Source of the DNA: Acinetobacter courvalinii
GTDB lineage: Bacteria; Pseudomonadota; Gammaproteobacteria; Pseudomonadales; Moraxellaceae
Reading direction: 5' to 3'
Assembly: GCF_014635545.1 (NCBI RefSeq)
Contig: NZ_BMDA01000001.1
Coordinates: 636,739 to 700,738 of the forward strand
DNA length: 64,000 bases
Under the pieces are notes generated by a model. The model did no database searches. It saw only the letters and a list, made by a program, of their open reading frames with translations, and was not told where the DNA came from. The position numbers and the translations under genes were made by a program. Each line of letters starts with the position of its first letter. Positions within the stretch are counted from its first letter, which is position 1. Shown in pieces: positions 18,348 through 28,358 of the stretch.

Positions 18348-19520
18348 TTATTTGGTTTCATTGAACAGTTCGCGGCCAATCAGCATCCGGCGAATTTCAG
18401 AAGTGCCTGCACCAATTTCATAAAGTTTGGCATCACGCCATAAACGGCCAGCAGCGTATTCATTGATATAACCATTGCCGCCTAAAGTCTGAATGGTTTC
18501 ACCTGCCATCCATGTGGCTTTTTCAGCTGCATATAAAATCGCACTTGCTGCATCTTTACGTAAGCTACGGTCATGATCAGCTTTGTCACAGGCTGCACCC
18601 ACGGCATAGACCAGTGCTTTACATGCCAGCCAGGTGGAATACATGTCGGCCAGTTTGCCTTGCATAAGCTGGAATTCACCTAAAGCCTGACCAAACTGTT
18701 CACGTTCATGTAAATAAGGAATCACCACATCCAGACAGGCATCCATAATGCCAAGCGGGCCAGCACTTAATACAGCACGTTCATAGTCCAGACCACTCAT
18801 CAGTACTTTGGCACCGTTACCGACACCGCCCAATACGTTTTCGGCAGGTACTTCAACATTGTCAAAAAATAGCGGGTAAGTGTTAGAGCCACGCATACCC
18901 AGTTTGTCTAAATGGCTGCCATGACTAAAACCTTTCATGTCTTTTTCAATCAGGAAGGCGGTCATGCCTTTGGCACCTGCGTGTGGATCAGTTTTGGCAT
19001 AAACCACCAGCACATCGGCATCACCGCCGTTGGTGATCCACATTTTCGAACCATTGAGAACAAAATAATCACCTTTTTGCTCGGCACGCAGTTTCATGCT
19101 GACCACATCGGAGCCTGCATTCGGTTCTGACATTGCCAAAGCACCGACAAAGTCACCTGAAATCAGTTTTGGTAAATATTTCTGCTTCTGTTGTTCGCTA
19201 CCGTTCCGGTTAATCTGGTTAATACACAAGTTGGAATGCGCGCCATAAGAAAGCCCGATGGAGGCAGATGCGCGTGAAATTTCCTGTAGCACAATGATGT
19301 GTGCCAGATAGCCTAAATTGGTGCCACCGTATTCTTCAGAAACGGTAAGACCGAGCAGGCCCATATCACCAAATTTTTTCCAGAGCTGGGCCGGGAATAG
19401 ATTGTCCTGATCAACTTGCTGGGCAATGGGTGCAATTTCCTTTGCACAAAATGCGGCTACTGAATCTTGTAGCGCAATTAACGTTTCATCCAGACCAAAA
19501 TTCAAGCTACGTAAGTTCAT
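18348..19520 (-). CDS. liuA: isovaleryl-CoA dehydrogenase
   Basis: This FAD enzyme oxidises isovaleryl-CoA to 3-methylcrotonyl-CoA, the first committed step of the operon. From the ATG at 19520 it has 390 residues. The frame extends upstream to 19625, but that part is AT-rich and not domain-like. The predicted base is Glu247 in [10 protein letters not shown]. The usual C-terminal position carries Gly instead ([12 protein letters not shown]), which is the hallmark of isovaleryl-CoA dehydrogenases. It is first in the minus-strand liuABCDE operon, with a TetR gene divergent from it. Confidence 0.94.
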   Translation of the reverse strand: MNLRSLNFGLDETLIALQDSVAAFCAKEIAPIAQQVDQDNLFPAQLWKKFGDMGLLGLTVSEEYGGTNLGYLAHIIVLQEISRASASIGLSYGAHSNLCINQINRNGSEQQKQKYLPKLISGDFVGALAMSEPNAGSDVVSMKLRAEQKGDYFVLNGSKMWITNGGDADVLVVYAKTDPHAGAKGMTAFLIEKDMKGFSHGSHLDKLGMRGSNTYPLFFDNVEVPAENVLGGVGNGAKVLMSGLDYERAVLSAGPLGIMDACLDVVIPYLHEREQFGQALGEFQLMQGKLADMYSTWLACKALVYAVGAACDKADHDRSLRKDAASAILYAAEKATWMAGETIQTLGGNGYINEYAAGRLWRDAKLYEIGAGTSEIRRMLIGRELFNETK

Positions 19521-19623
19521 TGTATCGTCATCCCATTGGTTATATTTGTTGTTCCAAAAAGCGTTGTTGTATGTGCTTAAGAAGTACCATACAATGATTT
19601 TTTGAAAAAGTGAATAGTGATTC

Positions 19624-19649
19624 ATAAAATGATTTACAATTCATTTTAT
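19624..19649. promoter_or_regulatory. perfect inverted repeat between liuA and tetR, candidate TetR operator
   Basis: Arms ATAAAATGA and TCATTTTAT are perfect complements, separated by TTTACAAT. The element ends 19 bases before the TetR start codon and lies 104 bases upstream of the chosen liuA start. This fits a repressor site that controls both directions. Confidence 0.62.
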
Positions 19650-19668
19650 TTGGTAGAGAATAAAATTC

Positions 19669-20286
19669 ATGAGCTATAAACGATCATCTTTGATGCAGGA
19701 GCGGATGGAACAAAATCGCAAAGCGATTTTGAGTTCAGCCAGAAAATTGATTTCGGAGGGAGGGTTTAAGGACGCACAAATACAAACCATTGCTGAGCAA
19801 GCAGGTGTTTCAAGTGGACTGGTGTATCGCTACTTTGATAATAAAAGTCAGGTGCTGATTGAAGTTTTATCCGAGGCGATTAATACCGAGCTATTGGTGA
19901 TTGATTCGATTACCGAAAGTAATTTAAGCGCACAGCAGAAATTACATAAGGCCGTCACCAGCTTTGTAAAACGGGCACTGAATAGTCCTCAGCTGGCCTA
20001 TTCACTCATGTTTGAACCTGTTGATTCTACAGTTGAACATGAGCGTTTCCGTGTGAAACAGCTGATTAAACAGAGTATTAAAAAAATCCTTGCAGATGGA
20101 AATGCAAGTGGTGAGTTTGTGCTGGAGGATCTTAATACCGCAGCGCTGTGTGTGGTGGGTGCAATGACCTATGTGGTGGTTGAACCTTTAGATCCAGCGC
20201 AAAATATCAAGTTTGATCAGCAGTATAAAAACTATTTTTCCAAGCAGATTGCTGACTTTTGTGTGGATGCGGTGCAGAAAAAGTAA
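19669..20286 (+). CDS. TetR/AcrR-family regulator, probable liu operon repressor
   Basis: This is a 205-residue protein with an N-terminal TetR HTH: FKDAQIQTIAEQAGVSSG then LVYRYFDNKSQVL, about residues 25-57. The C-terminal ligand domain is divergent. It is transcribed away from liuA, with a perfect inverted repeat just before its start codon, so autoregulation and control of liuABCDE are likely. Pseudomonas liu operons use a MerR-type regulator (LiuR), so a TetR protein here would be a different solution. The ligand is probably a CoA thioester of the pathway, by inference. Confidence 0.83.
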   Translation: MSYKRSSLMQERMEQNRKAILSSARKLISEGGFKDAQIQTIAEQAGVSSGLVYRYFDNKSQVLIEVLSEAINTELLVIDSITESNLSAQQKLHKAVTSFVKRALNSPQLAYSLMFEPVDSTVEHERFRVKQLIKQSIKKILADGNASGEFVLEDLNTAALCVVGAMTYVVVEPLDPAQNIKFDQQYKNYFSKQIADFCVDAVQKK

Positions 20287-20395
20287 GGCCAACAGCATCA
20301 TTAGAATGACACAACAGGATGTTGGAAAAGTAGCTGTACTCAAAATAATTAGATGACTGAAAACAGAATTACAAAGAATCAAGGAGAGTGATTCA

Positions 20396-22090
20396 ATGCA
20401 ACAACAACGGTTAAGCTATGTTTCTGGAACCAGTTCTCAGCCCCTGTTGGGGATGACGATTGGAGAAAAATTTGATCAGGCCTGTGCGCAATATGCGGAG
20501 CAGGAGGCCATTGTCAGTGCTCATCAGAACAGACGATTGAGCTATAAGGCATTGCAGGATGAGGTCAATGCCTTTGCCTGTAGCCTGTTAAAACTGGGAT
20601 TAAAAAAGGGCGATCGTTTAGCGATTTGGTCTCCGAACTGTGTGGAATGGACCGTGACGCAGTTTGCAGCTGCAAAAGCCGGCATCATTCTGGTTAATCT
20701 GAATACGGCTTATAAAAGCCATGAACTGGAATATGTGCTGAACAAGGTGGCCTGTAAAGGGCTGGTCATTGCAGCGCAATTCAAGACCACAGATTATCAG
20801 GAATTACTAAGTAAGATTGCACCTGAACTGGCATTGAGTACAGATAAGGTACTTCATTCAGCACGTTTACCGCATTTAAAATATGTGATCAAAATTGATG
20901 AACAGCAGCATAGCGGTATTCACCGTTTTAGCGATCTGGTCGGACAGCCGACACCCCAGCAACTCGAGCAGCTACATGCTTTAGCCCAGCATTTGCAGTT
21001 TGATGAAACCATTAATATCCAATTTACTTCCGGCACCACAGGGAATCCGAAAGGAACCATGCTGACCCATCACAATATTCTCAATAATGGTTATTTTGTC
21101 GGTGAAGGCATTGGTTTAACCCCTCAGGATCGGGTCTGTATTTCGGTGCCTTTATTCCATTGTTTTGGCATGGTCATGGGGAATCTGGCTTGTATTACCC
21201 ACGGTTCAACCATGGTGTATCCAGCTGCCGTTTTTAATCCACTAGAGTCTTTAAAAACCATCCACCAGGAAAAATGCACCGCAGCTTACGGGGTGCCGAC
21301 CATGTTTATTGCCATGTTAGAGCATGAGCAATTTACCGAATTCGATTTATCCAGTTTGCGTACCGGTATCATGGCAGGTAGTCCATGTCCACGAGAAATC
21401 ATGCAGCGGGTCATAGACCGCATGCACATGTCTGACATTACCATTTGTTATGGCATGACCGAGACGTCACCGGTCAGTGTACAAAGTTATATTGATGATT
21501 CCATTGATAAACGGGTCAGTACAGTTGGACATGTACATCCGCATCTGGAAGTCAAAATTGTCGATCTGGAAGGCGAGATTGTTCCGCAAGGTGTGCTGGG
21601 TGAGCTTTGTGTCCGTGGCTATTCAGTCATGGCAGGTTATTGGGATGAGCCTGAAAAAACCAAAGAGGTCATTGATGCGGCAGGCTGGATGCATACCGGT
21701 GATATCGCAGAAATGGATCAAGACGGTTTTATCAAAATCAAAGGCCGCATCAAGGATGTGGTGATCCGTGGCGGGGAAAACCTGTTTCCTAAGGAAATCG
21801 AAGATTTCTTATATACTCATCCCGATATTTCGGATGTTCAGGTGATTGGTCTGCCAGACAGCCGTTATGGCGAGGAACTCTGCGCCTGCATTATTTTGCA
21901 TGAACATCATCAATGTGATGAAGACAGCATTAGACACTTCTGCAAAGAACATATTTCACATAATAAAGTGCCACGCTATGTCAAATTCTTTGCTGAATTC
22001 CCCATGACAGCCTCAGGCAAAGCACAGAAATTTAAATTGCAGGAAATCATGCGTGCCGAGTTAAACCTGACAGCAGAAGTCTTTGATTAA
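20396..22090 (+). CDS. acyl-CoA synthetase (AMP-binding, medium/long or branched chain)
   Basis: This 564-residue adenylate-forming enzyme activates a carboxylic acid to its CoA thioester. It shows the P-loop-like FTSGTTGNPKGT (about 210-221), YGMTETSP (about 350-357), the GRIKDVVIRGGENLFP hinge and the C-terminal catalytic lysine motif ASGKAQKF. It lies 110 bases after the TetR gene on the same strand. Context suggests activation of isovalerate or a similar branched acid for the liu pathway. The substrate is not fixed by sequence. GGAGA precedes the start. Confidence 0.86.
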   Translation: MQQQRLSYVSGTSSQPLLGMTIGEKFDQACAQYAEQEAIVSAHQNRRLSYKALQDEVNAFACSLLKLGLKKGDRLAIWSPNCVEWTVTQFAAAKAGIILVNLNTAYKSHELEYVLNKVACKGLVIAAQFKTTDYQELLSKIAPELALSTDKVLHSARLPHLKYVIKIDEQQHSGIHRFSDLVGQPTPQQLEQLHALAQHLQFDETINIQFTSGTTGNPKGTMLTHHNILNNGYFVGEGIGLTPQDRVCISVPLFHCFGMVMGNLACITHGSTMVYPAAVFNPLESLKTIHQEKCTAAYGVPTMFIAMLEHEQFTEFDLSSLRTGIMAGSPCPREIMQRVIDRMHMSDITICYGMTETSPVSVQSYIDDSIDKRVSTVGHVHPHLEVKIVDLEGEIVPQGVLGELCVRGYSVMAGYWDEPEKTKEVIDAAGWMHTGDIAEMDQDGFIKIKGRIKDVVIRGGENLFPKEIEDFLYTHPDISDVQVIGLPDSRYGEELCACIILHEHHQCDEDSIRHFCKEHISHNKVPRYVKFFAEFPMTASGKAQKFKLQEIMRAELNLTAEVFD

Positions 22091-22164
22091 AATTAAGCAC
22101 GCTGGGATCACTCAGGATTTTAGCGATTGCTGAGTGCCATGTGACTAAAAAAACAGGGGATGAA

Positions 22165-22839
22165 ATGGCCAAAGATTTTAACAGCCACAAAGTGGTGGAG
22201 CATTATGACCAGCATATTCGTTGTCTGATTCCGGGCTACGAGCTGATGCATCAGCAAGTCGATGCCATTTTACAGGCCAGTTTGAGACGGGATGCGCATA
22301 TTCTGGTGGTGGGTTGCGGCACAGGTTATGAGCTGGAATATCTACTGAACAAGCATGCGAGCTGGTCTTTTACCGCTATTGATCCTTCTCTCGCCATGCT
22401 GCAAAAGGCTCAAGCGCAAATTCAGGCAATCGGGCAGCAAGCTCGCGTTAACTTTGTACATGGAGAGACAACTTGTTTATCCGAACTGCAAAGGTTTGAT
22501 GCCGTACTTTGTATTCTCGTTGCTCATTTTATTGCGCATGAGAACAAGCCCGCTTTCTTTTTTGAGATGGCAAAACGCTTAAAAAGCAGTGGCATTTTAT
22601 TGACCTACGATCTGATGCATTGTGAAGATACACTGCAAATGAAAGCCTTACCGTTGTTATGCCAGGCCAATGGACTGAGTGCAGCGCAGAGTCAGGCGAT
22701 GATGGAACGTTTAGGACAGGATTTTTACACGCTGTCTTTCACGAATTATCAGCACCTGCTTAGTCATGCCGGTTTTAGCAATGTCCATGTTTTTAGCCAG
22801 ACCTTGGCCTATCAGGGGCTGATTGCACAGAAAAATTAA
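22165..22839 (+). CDS. class I SAM-dependent methyltransferase
   Basis: The protein is 224 residues long from the ATG at 22165, which has AGGGGA close upstream. A GTG at 22141 is in frame but lacks a site. The SAM-binding motif I is ILVVGCGTGYELEYLL (about residues 44-59), and an acidic residue ends the next strand (FTAIDPSLAMLQKA). Post-motif features match small-molecule methyltransferases with the ubiquinone/tellurite-type fold. It follows the acyl-CoA synthetase gene by 74 bases. The acceptor is unknown. Confidence 0.78.
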   Translation: MAKDFNSHKVVEHYDQHIRCLIPGYELMHQQVDAILQASLRRDAHILVVGCGTGYELEYLLNKHASWSFTAIDPSLAMLQKAQAQIQAIGQQARVNFVHGETTCLSELQRFDAVLCILVAHFIAHENKPAFFFEMAKRLKSSGILLTYDLMHCEDTLQMKALPLLCQANGLSAAQSQAMMERLGQDFYTLSFTNYQHLLSHAGFSNVHVFSQTLAYQGLIAQKN

Positions 22840-23076
22840 GCTGATCAATGGCGATTGTCATGTTTGGACAATTCGGCTTTGGCTTGCTGTTGCCATTTAA
22901 GAATAGAAAGACCTCGCAAGGATTAAAACAGAGGAGGTGAAACCAAATAAATCAAATGGTGTTGATTTTTAAAATAAAAAATGTGCTGTGAAATTGCCTT
23001 TCAGGCAAAGGAAAAACACAAATAAACAATGATCTTAAAAGGTCGGGAAGATCTGCGAACAAGGAAATTGATTTAA

Positions 23077-24363
23077 ATGGATAAGTTTATTTTAACGGTA
23101 CAAAAAAGCCTGTTGGCACTGTCGGTTATAACGGTGATGTCACCTGTTTATGCAGCAACGGATCAGGCTGAAATTGCGCAACTCCGACAGGAAGTACAAG
23201 AATTAAGAGCGATGCTGCAGCAATATGTGCAGCAAAAAGCACCCGTACAACCTGCCACTCCAGTGGCTGTGACGGCTTCACCCCAAGTAACCGAGACAAC
23301 AGCACCTAAGCTGAACCTGAGTAAAGGCGGTGCAGAGGTCAATTTATATGGTTATATCCGTGCCGATGCCTCTTATCAGGCCAAAGGTGCATCGACCATG
23401 TATAACAATATCAGTGGTGTGCCACTGGAGCACACGGCAGAGGAAGCGCAGCAAAAAGACCGTTTACACTCAACCGTCAATGTCACGCGTCTGGGGCTAA
23501 ACTTTAAAACACCGAGTGTCGCTGGCGAAGTGGGCGGTAAGCTGGAAATGGATTTTTTTGGGGGTGCAACGCGGGATCAATTCCGTATCCGTCATGCGTA
23601 TATCACCCTTGATCAATGGCTGATTGGTCAAACTTGGTCGACATTTATTGCACCTGAATACTATCCGGAAACGGTGGATGCCGGAACTTTTGTGGGAGGG
23701 GCCTTGCAACGTTCACCGATGCTGCGCTATAGCGATGAGCTCTCGGCAAACACCAGTTTTGCGGTCGCGATTGAAGATCCAAAATATATTGCAACTTCAG
23801 ATCCGGACAATGAAATGCGTATGCCTGCCTTGGTGGGACGCCTCAATCATAAATTTGACAATGGCTCGTTATTGTCAGGCCGAACGTTTATGGCTGAGAA
23901 AAAAACCAGTACCGACAAGGAGTGGGCATGGGGTGTCGGGCTAGGGGGCAAATATCAATTGAGTCCGCAAACTTTCTTAAAGGCTGATTATTACCATGTC
24001 AAAGGGGATGGTCGCTTTCTGCTTTGGGCCAATAATAGTTATGTGATTGATGATCAAAATAATATTCAGAGCAACGAGTTCGATACGATTTCTGCGGGCA
24101 TCACCCATCAGTTTAATTCCCAGCTGCGCTCCACTTTAGGTTATGGCTATATGAAGGCCAAGGATGACAATCGCTTTGCTGAAATCCAGAAAAGCAATCT
24201 CACCCAGAATAAAGAATTATGGCAGGGCTGGATTAATGCGATGTACAACCCGTACAAGCCAATCACCTTGGGCGTGGAATATGTCTATGGCGAGCGTGAA
24301 ACCTTCGATGGCCGTAACGGGATTGATAATCGTGTCAACATGATGGCGAGTTACGACTTTTAA
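23077..24363 (+). CDS. second DcaP-like outer membrane porin
   Basis: This 428-residue protein has a signal peptide (cleavage after PVYA, about residue 27), a coiled-coil stretch at about 28-52 (IAQLRQEVQELRAMLQQYVQ), a Pro/Ala/Thr-rich linker, and a beta-barrel ending in Phe. FRIRHAYITLDQW, IGQTWS and RETFDGRNG match the porin at 325, so the two are paralogues. The gene precedes an AAHS-type transporter, giving an outer and inner membrane import pair, probably for an aromatic or dicarboxylic acid. The 237-base gap upstream has no gene. Confidence 0.87.
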   Translation: MDKFILTVQKSLLALSVITVMSPVYAATDQAEIAQLRQEVQELRAMLQQYVQQKAPVQPATPVAVTASPQVTETTAPKLNLSKGGAEVNLYGYIRADASYQAKGASTMYNNISGVPLEHTAEEAQQKDRLHSTVNVTRLGLNFKTPSVAGEVGGKLEMDFFGGATRDQFRIRHAYITLDQWLIGQTWSTFIAPEYYPETVDAGTFVGGALQRSPMLRYSDELSANTSFAVAIEDPKYIATSDPDNEMRMPALVGRLNHKFDNGSLLSGRTFMAEKKTSTDKEWAWGVGLGGKYQLSPQTFLKADYYHVKGDGRFLLWANNSYVIDDQNNIQSNEFDTISAGITHQFNSQLRSTLGYGYMKAKDDNRFAEIQKSNLTQNKELWQGWINAMYNPYKPITLGVEYVYGERETFDGRNGIDNRVNMMASYDF

Positions 24364-24454
24364 TTAAGGATTTGAATAATATTGTTTTTCTTTAGGATGC
24401 ACTATGTTTTTTTAAAAAATAAACAGGGATTTATCTCATTGAGGAGATGTATAA

Positions 24455-25822
24455 ATGACGGATTCGAGGCTGAATGTCAATGCAATCATTGACCAGGCAA
24501 AATTTACCCCTTTTCACTGGAGTATTTTGCTCTGGTGTTTACTGATTATTATTTTTGACGGTTATGACTTGGTAATTTATGGTGTAGTTTTGCCTGTGCT
24601 GATGCAAGAGTGGTCACTCACAGCGGTACAGGCAGGTATGCTGGCCAGTACTGCGATATGTGGAATGATGATTGGTGGCATATTTTTTGGTGCTTTGGCT
24701 GATAAAATTGGTCGAAAAAATGTCATCTTGATTTGTGTGGCTTTTTTTAGTGGTTTTACCTTTTTAGGTGCTTTTGCATCAAGTCCCTTTGAGTTTGGTG
24801 CCTTGAGATTTTTGGCTGGTTTGGGTATTGGGGGGGTAATGCCGAATCTGGTGGCATTAACCTCTGAATATGCACCAAAGCGCATACGCAGTACCTTGGT
24901 GGGGAGCATGTTTAGTGGCTATGCGATTGGTGGAATGATTTCTGCATTGCTCGGCAGTTATCTGGTAGAAAGCCAAGGCTGGCAAATCATGTTCCTGATT
25001 GCAGGCATTCCCTTACTATTATTACCGATTCTATGGAAGTTCTTACCCGAGTCCTTAACCTTCTTGGTTAAAACTGGCAAGCCTGAGCAGGCTTATACCA
25101 TTATCCAAAAAATCGCACCCGAACAAGCATTAAGCCGCAATACACGATTATATTTAAATGAAGATAATCTGGTGACAGGGAGCTCTGCTAAAGCACTATT
25201 CCAGCAAGGTCGTGCGCTAAGTACATTCATGTTCTGGGTATTATTCTTTATGTGCCTGCTGATGGTTTATACCCTAAATAGCTGGTTACCGAAACTGATG
25301 CTGGCAGCAGGTTATTCATTAGGCAAAAGTATTTTATTCCTGCTGGCGTTGAATGTCGGTGCCATGATTGGTGCGATCGCAGGAGGAATCCTTGCAGATA
25401 AATTCCATTTGAAGCCGGTGATTTTAACCATGTTTGTTGCTGGCGTTTTTGCGTTGCTAGGATTGGGCTATAACTCGCCAGTATATGTTTTATATGGTTT
25501 GGTGACAGTTGCGGGGGCAGCAACAATTGGAACATCAATCCTGCTTTATAGTTATGTCGCTCAATACTATCCTTTAAGTATTCGTTCCACGGGTATTGGC
25601 TGTGCTTCTTCAGTAGGGCGACTGGGTGCAGTTGTTGGACCAATTTTGACTGGAATATTACTGAGTTTAGGACTGCCACATAAACTCAATTTTGTGATGA
25701 TTGCCATTCCAGCCATCATTGCGATCTTTGCTATATCAATGCTAAAACGGCACGAGTCGGATCATGGCAGTAAAATGACAGACAACTCCAAGATAAAGGT
25801 TGCAGAAACAGGCGAAGCTTAA
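24455..25822 (+). CDS. MFS transporter, aromatic acid:H+ symporter (AAHS) family
   Basis: This 455-residue, 12-helix protein opens helix 1 with the AAHS signature IIIFDGYDLVIYGVVLPVLM (about residues 31-50). That stretch is nearly the same as in BenK and PcaK-type benzoate and hydroxybenzoate transporters. The motif-A loop is GALADKIGRKN. Import of an aromatic carboxylate with protons is the family role. It follows the DcaP-like porin by 91 bases and is convergent with the LysR gene at 25897. No ring-cleavage gene is adjacent, so the substrate is open. Confidence 0.86.
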   Translation: MTDSRLNVNAIIDQAKFTPFHWSILLWCLLIIIFDGYDLVIYGVVLPVLMQEWSLTAVQAGMLASTAICGMMIGGIFFGALADKIGRKNVILICVAFFSGFTFLGAFASSPFEFGALRFLAGLGIGGVMPNLVALTSEYAPKRIRSTLVGSMFSGYAIGGMISALLGSYLVESQGWQIMFLIAGIPLLLLPILWKFLPESLTFLVKTGKPEQAYTIIQKIAPEQALSRNTRLYLNEDNLVTGSSAKALFQQGRALSTFMFWVLFFMCLLMVYTLNSWLPKLMLAAGYSLGKSILFLLALNVGAMIGAIAGGILADKFHLKPVILTMFVAGVFALLGLGYNSPVYVLYGLVTVAGAATIGTSILLYSYVAQYYPLSIRSTGIGCASSVGRLGAVVGPILTGILLSLGLPHKLNFVMIAIPAIIAIFAISMLKRHESDHGSKMTDNSKIKVAETGEA

Positions 25823-25896
25823 CCTGCATTATTAATCTCTGGAACAGGAAAGTCGATGGTCTTTGCAATTGGCTTTTTGCTTTGTCTAAAAATGCA

Positions 25897-26817
25897 CTAA
25901 CTTAGCGGTATAATTCTGGTTTTAAGAATATCCATAAATGCTTTTAACACCATATTGTAATTTTTGCCTTTATGGGTAATCAGGCAAATCGGGGTGCTAT
26001 GATGGATGACCTGTTGCAGAACCGGTTGCATAAAACCATCATCGACCCATTTCTTGGCATAGTGATCGGGCAGGAAGCCAAGAAATTTCCCGGTCAGGAT
26101 CATAAAAGCAATGCCTTCACGGTCACTGGCGGTGGCTGAACAGTCCAGAAGTTGATGTAGTTTCGATGCTTCTGCGGTTATCGCATAATTCGGCAGCACC
26201 GCTTGCCAGTTATTCAGATCCTTCGATTTGATTTCATCCAGATGATTAAACAAAGGATGATTTTTGCCGCAATACAGAAATGACTTTTCTTCATATAAAT
26301 GCAAATAATCCAGTCCAGACAAGGGCGTCACCAGAGGAATCACGCCCGCGTGTAAACGGTTGTCCAGTACCCGGCATTCGATATCGGAAAGGGTGCTCAT
26401 ACTGATATTAATCACCACTTCTGCATTTTCTTCCGCAAGTTGGGCCAGCGTATTGGTGATATACAGACTGGGCATGGTCACCAGATTATTAATAATCCCG
26501 ATATTAAATTCTCCCTTGAGCTGGTTGTGCATCTGGTTGATTTTGGCACGGAAGTCTTCAATCGAAGCCGTTAGAACTTCGATATATTCCAAAATTTCCC
26601 GTCCTTCGTCGGTGAGGGCAAAGCCAGCCCGTCCGCGTTGACACAGCCGAATACCCAAGCGATTTTCCAGATCACTCATGTGCAGACTGATGGCTGAGCG
26701 ACTAATCCCAAGAATACTTTCAGCGGAACTAAAACTATGGCAGTCACAAACCGTTTTAAATATCTTAAGAAGTTTTATATCAAAATCAGTCACTTGATTT
26801 AATTTTTTCGGTTTCAT
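25897..26817 (-). CDS. LysR-family regulator, BauR-like
   Basis: The 306-residue protein has an N-terminal winged HTH (CHSFSSAESILGISRSAISL, about residues 26-45) and a C-terminal effector domain. It is divergent from the bauA transaminase gene across a 102-base gap. This is the arrangement of bauR and bauA in Pseudomonas aeruginosa as I recall it, where BauR activates beta-alanine and polyamine-derived catabolism. The regulatory role is inferred from position and family. Confidence 0.8.
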   Translation of the reverse strand: MKPKKLNQVTDFDIKLLKIFKTVCDCHSFSSAESILGISRSAISLHMSDLENRLGIRLCQRGRAGFALTDEGREILEYIEVLTASIEDFRAKINQMHNQLKGEFNIGIINNLVTMPSLYITNTLAQLAEENAEVVINISMSTLSDIECRVLDNRLHAGVIPLVTPLSGLDYLHLYEEKSFLYCGKNHPLFNHLDEIKSKDLNNWQAVLPNYAITAEASKLHQLLDCSATASDREGIAFMILTGKFLGFLPDHYAKKWVDDGFMQPVLQQVIHHSTPICLITHKGKNYNMVLKAFMDILKTRIIPLS

Positions 26818-26919
26818 TTAGTTTTGCTTTTTTATATCTAAACTCAAGACAATTTGAATTTATCAAAACTATTTGGCTCTGTACACTCCAGAGATAACCA
26901 CAAAACAAGAAGAGTGATT

Positions 26920-28296
26920 ATGTTTGATATCGATACCGCAAATGACCGTGATGAAGCATTGGAAGCAACATCGCCAAGCGCCCAGATGAACCTCAATTAT
27001 CAAGCACACTGGATGCCATTTTCTGCCAACCGTAACTTCCATAAAGACCCCCGTATCATTGTGGGAGCAAAAGGTGCCTATTTAGTGGATAGCACAGGCC
27101 GTGAAGTCTATGATTCCTTGTCTGGATTATGGACTTGTGGTGCAGGGCATACTTTGCCGGAAATCCAGCAGGCGGTGAGCCAGCAGTTATCAAAACTGGA
27201 TTATTCTCCTGGCTTCCAGTTTGGGCATCCCTTGTCGTTTCAACTGGCAGAAAAAATTATTCAGCACATGCCTGAAAAATTACAACATGTATTTTTTACG
27301 GATTCAGGCTCTGAGTCAGCTGATACTGCAATCAAGATGGCGCGTGCCTATTGGCGGATTAAGGGGAAACCCAGCAAGACTAAACTGATTGGTCGTGCTC
27401 GCGGTTACCACGGCGTCAATGTCGCAGGAACCAGCCTTGGCGGAATCGGAGGCAACCGTAAAATGTTTGGTCAGTTGATGGATGTGGATCATTTGCCTCA
27501 TACCTTGCAACCCGACTTGAGTTTTACCAAAGGCTGTGCAGAAACAGGCGGGATTGAGCTGGCAGATGAAATGCTCAAGCTGATCGAGTTACATGATGCG
27601 TCCAATATTGCGGCTGTGATTATTGAACCTGTATCAGGCTCTGCAGGCTGTATTGTGCCACCCACAGGTTATTTAAAACGACTTCGGGAAATCTGTGACC
27701 AGCACGATATCTTGTTGATTTTTGATGAGGTCATTACCGGCTTTGGTCGTTTGGGGAAATGGACCGCAGCCGAGTACTTTGGTGTTGCACCTGATATTCT
27801 GAATTTTGCCAAACAGATTACCAATGGTGCAATTCCACTCGGTGGGGTTGTGGCAAGTCATGACATCTATGACGCGTTCATGCAGCAAGATTTACCTGAG
27901 CATGCGGTTGAGTTCACCCATGGTTATACCTATTCCGCACATCCGGTCGCCTGTGCAGCAGCTTTAGCCACACTGGATGTATTGGAAAAACAGAATTTAT
28001 TGGCGCAATCTGCGGCATTGGCACCAAGCTTTGAAACGCTACTACACGAATTAAAAGGTGCACCACATATTCTGGATATCCGTAATTGTGGACTGATTGG
28101 TGCTGTACAACTGGCGCCACGCGATGGTGATGCCACGATCCGAGGTTTTGAACTTGGAATGAAACTTTGGAAAGCCGGTTTCTTTGTCCGTTTTGGCGGA
28201 GATACCTTGCAGTTTGGCCCAATGTTTAATAGCACCGAGGCGCAATTGTCAAGATTGATGAATGCGGTTGGCGATGCACTTTATCAGGTGAAATAA
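26920..28296 (+). CDS. bauA: beta-alanine--pyruvate transaminase
   Basis: This class III PLP transaminase converts beta-alanine and pyruvate to malonate semialdehyde and alanine. The 458-residue sequence closely follows the P. aeruginosa enzyme: NLNYQAHWMPFSANRNF, VYDSLSGLWTCGAGH, GRARGYHGVNVAGTSLGGIG and HGYTYSAHPVACAA are all in register. Lys298 in FAKQITNGA is the predicted Schiff-base lysine. The ATG at 26920 is chosen over an in-frame ATG at 26854, since AAGAAGAG precedes it and homology begins just after. mmsA follows 62 bases later. Confidence 0.92.
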   Translation: MFDIDTANDRDEALEATSPSAQMNLNYQAHWMPFSANRNFHKDPRIIVGAKGAYLVDSTGREVYDSLSGLWTCGAGHTLPEIQQAVSQQLSKLDYSPGFQFGHPLSFQLAEKIIQHMPEKLQHVFFTDSGSESADTAIKMARAYWRIKGKPSKTKLIGRARGYHGVNVAGTSLGGIGGNRKMFGQLMDVDHLPHTLQPDLSFTKGCAETGGIELADEMLKLIELHDASNIAAVIIEPVSGSAGCIVPPTGYLKRLREICDQHDILLIFDEVITGFGRLGKWTAAEYFGVAPDILNFAKQITNGAIPLGGVVASHDIYDAFMQQDLPEHAVEFTHGYTYSAHPVACAAALATLDVLEKQNLLAQSAALAPSFETLLHELKGAPHILDIRNCGLIGAVQLAPRDGDATIRGFELGMKLWKAGFFVRFGGDTLQFGPMFNSTEAQLSRLMNAVGDALYQVK

Positions 28297-28358
28297 ATTC
28301 AATTTTTAACTCAAAAGCACATCAATCGGAAGACATGATCCCATACAAGGAATAAGAG

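Noticed and set aside
19521-19625. Extended N terminus of isovaleryl-CoA dehydrogenase
   Set aside because: The 35 extra residues are AT-rich, unlike the family, and overlap the likely promoter. The ATG at 19520 gives the normal length.
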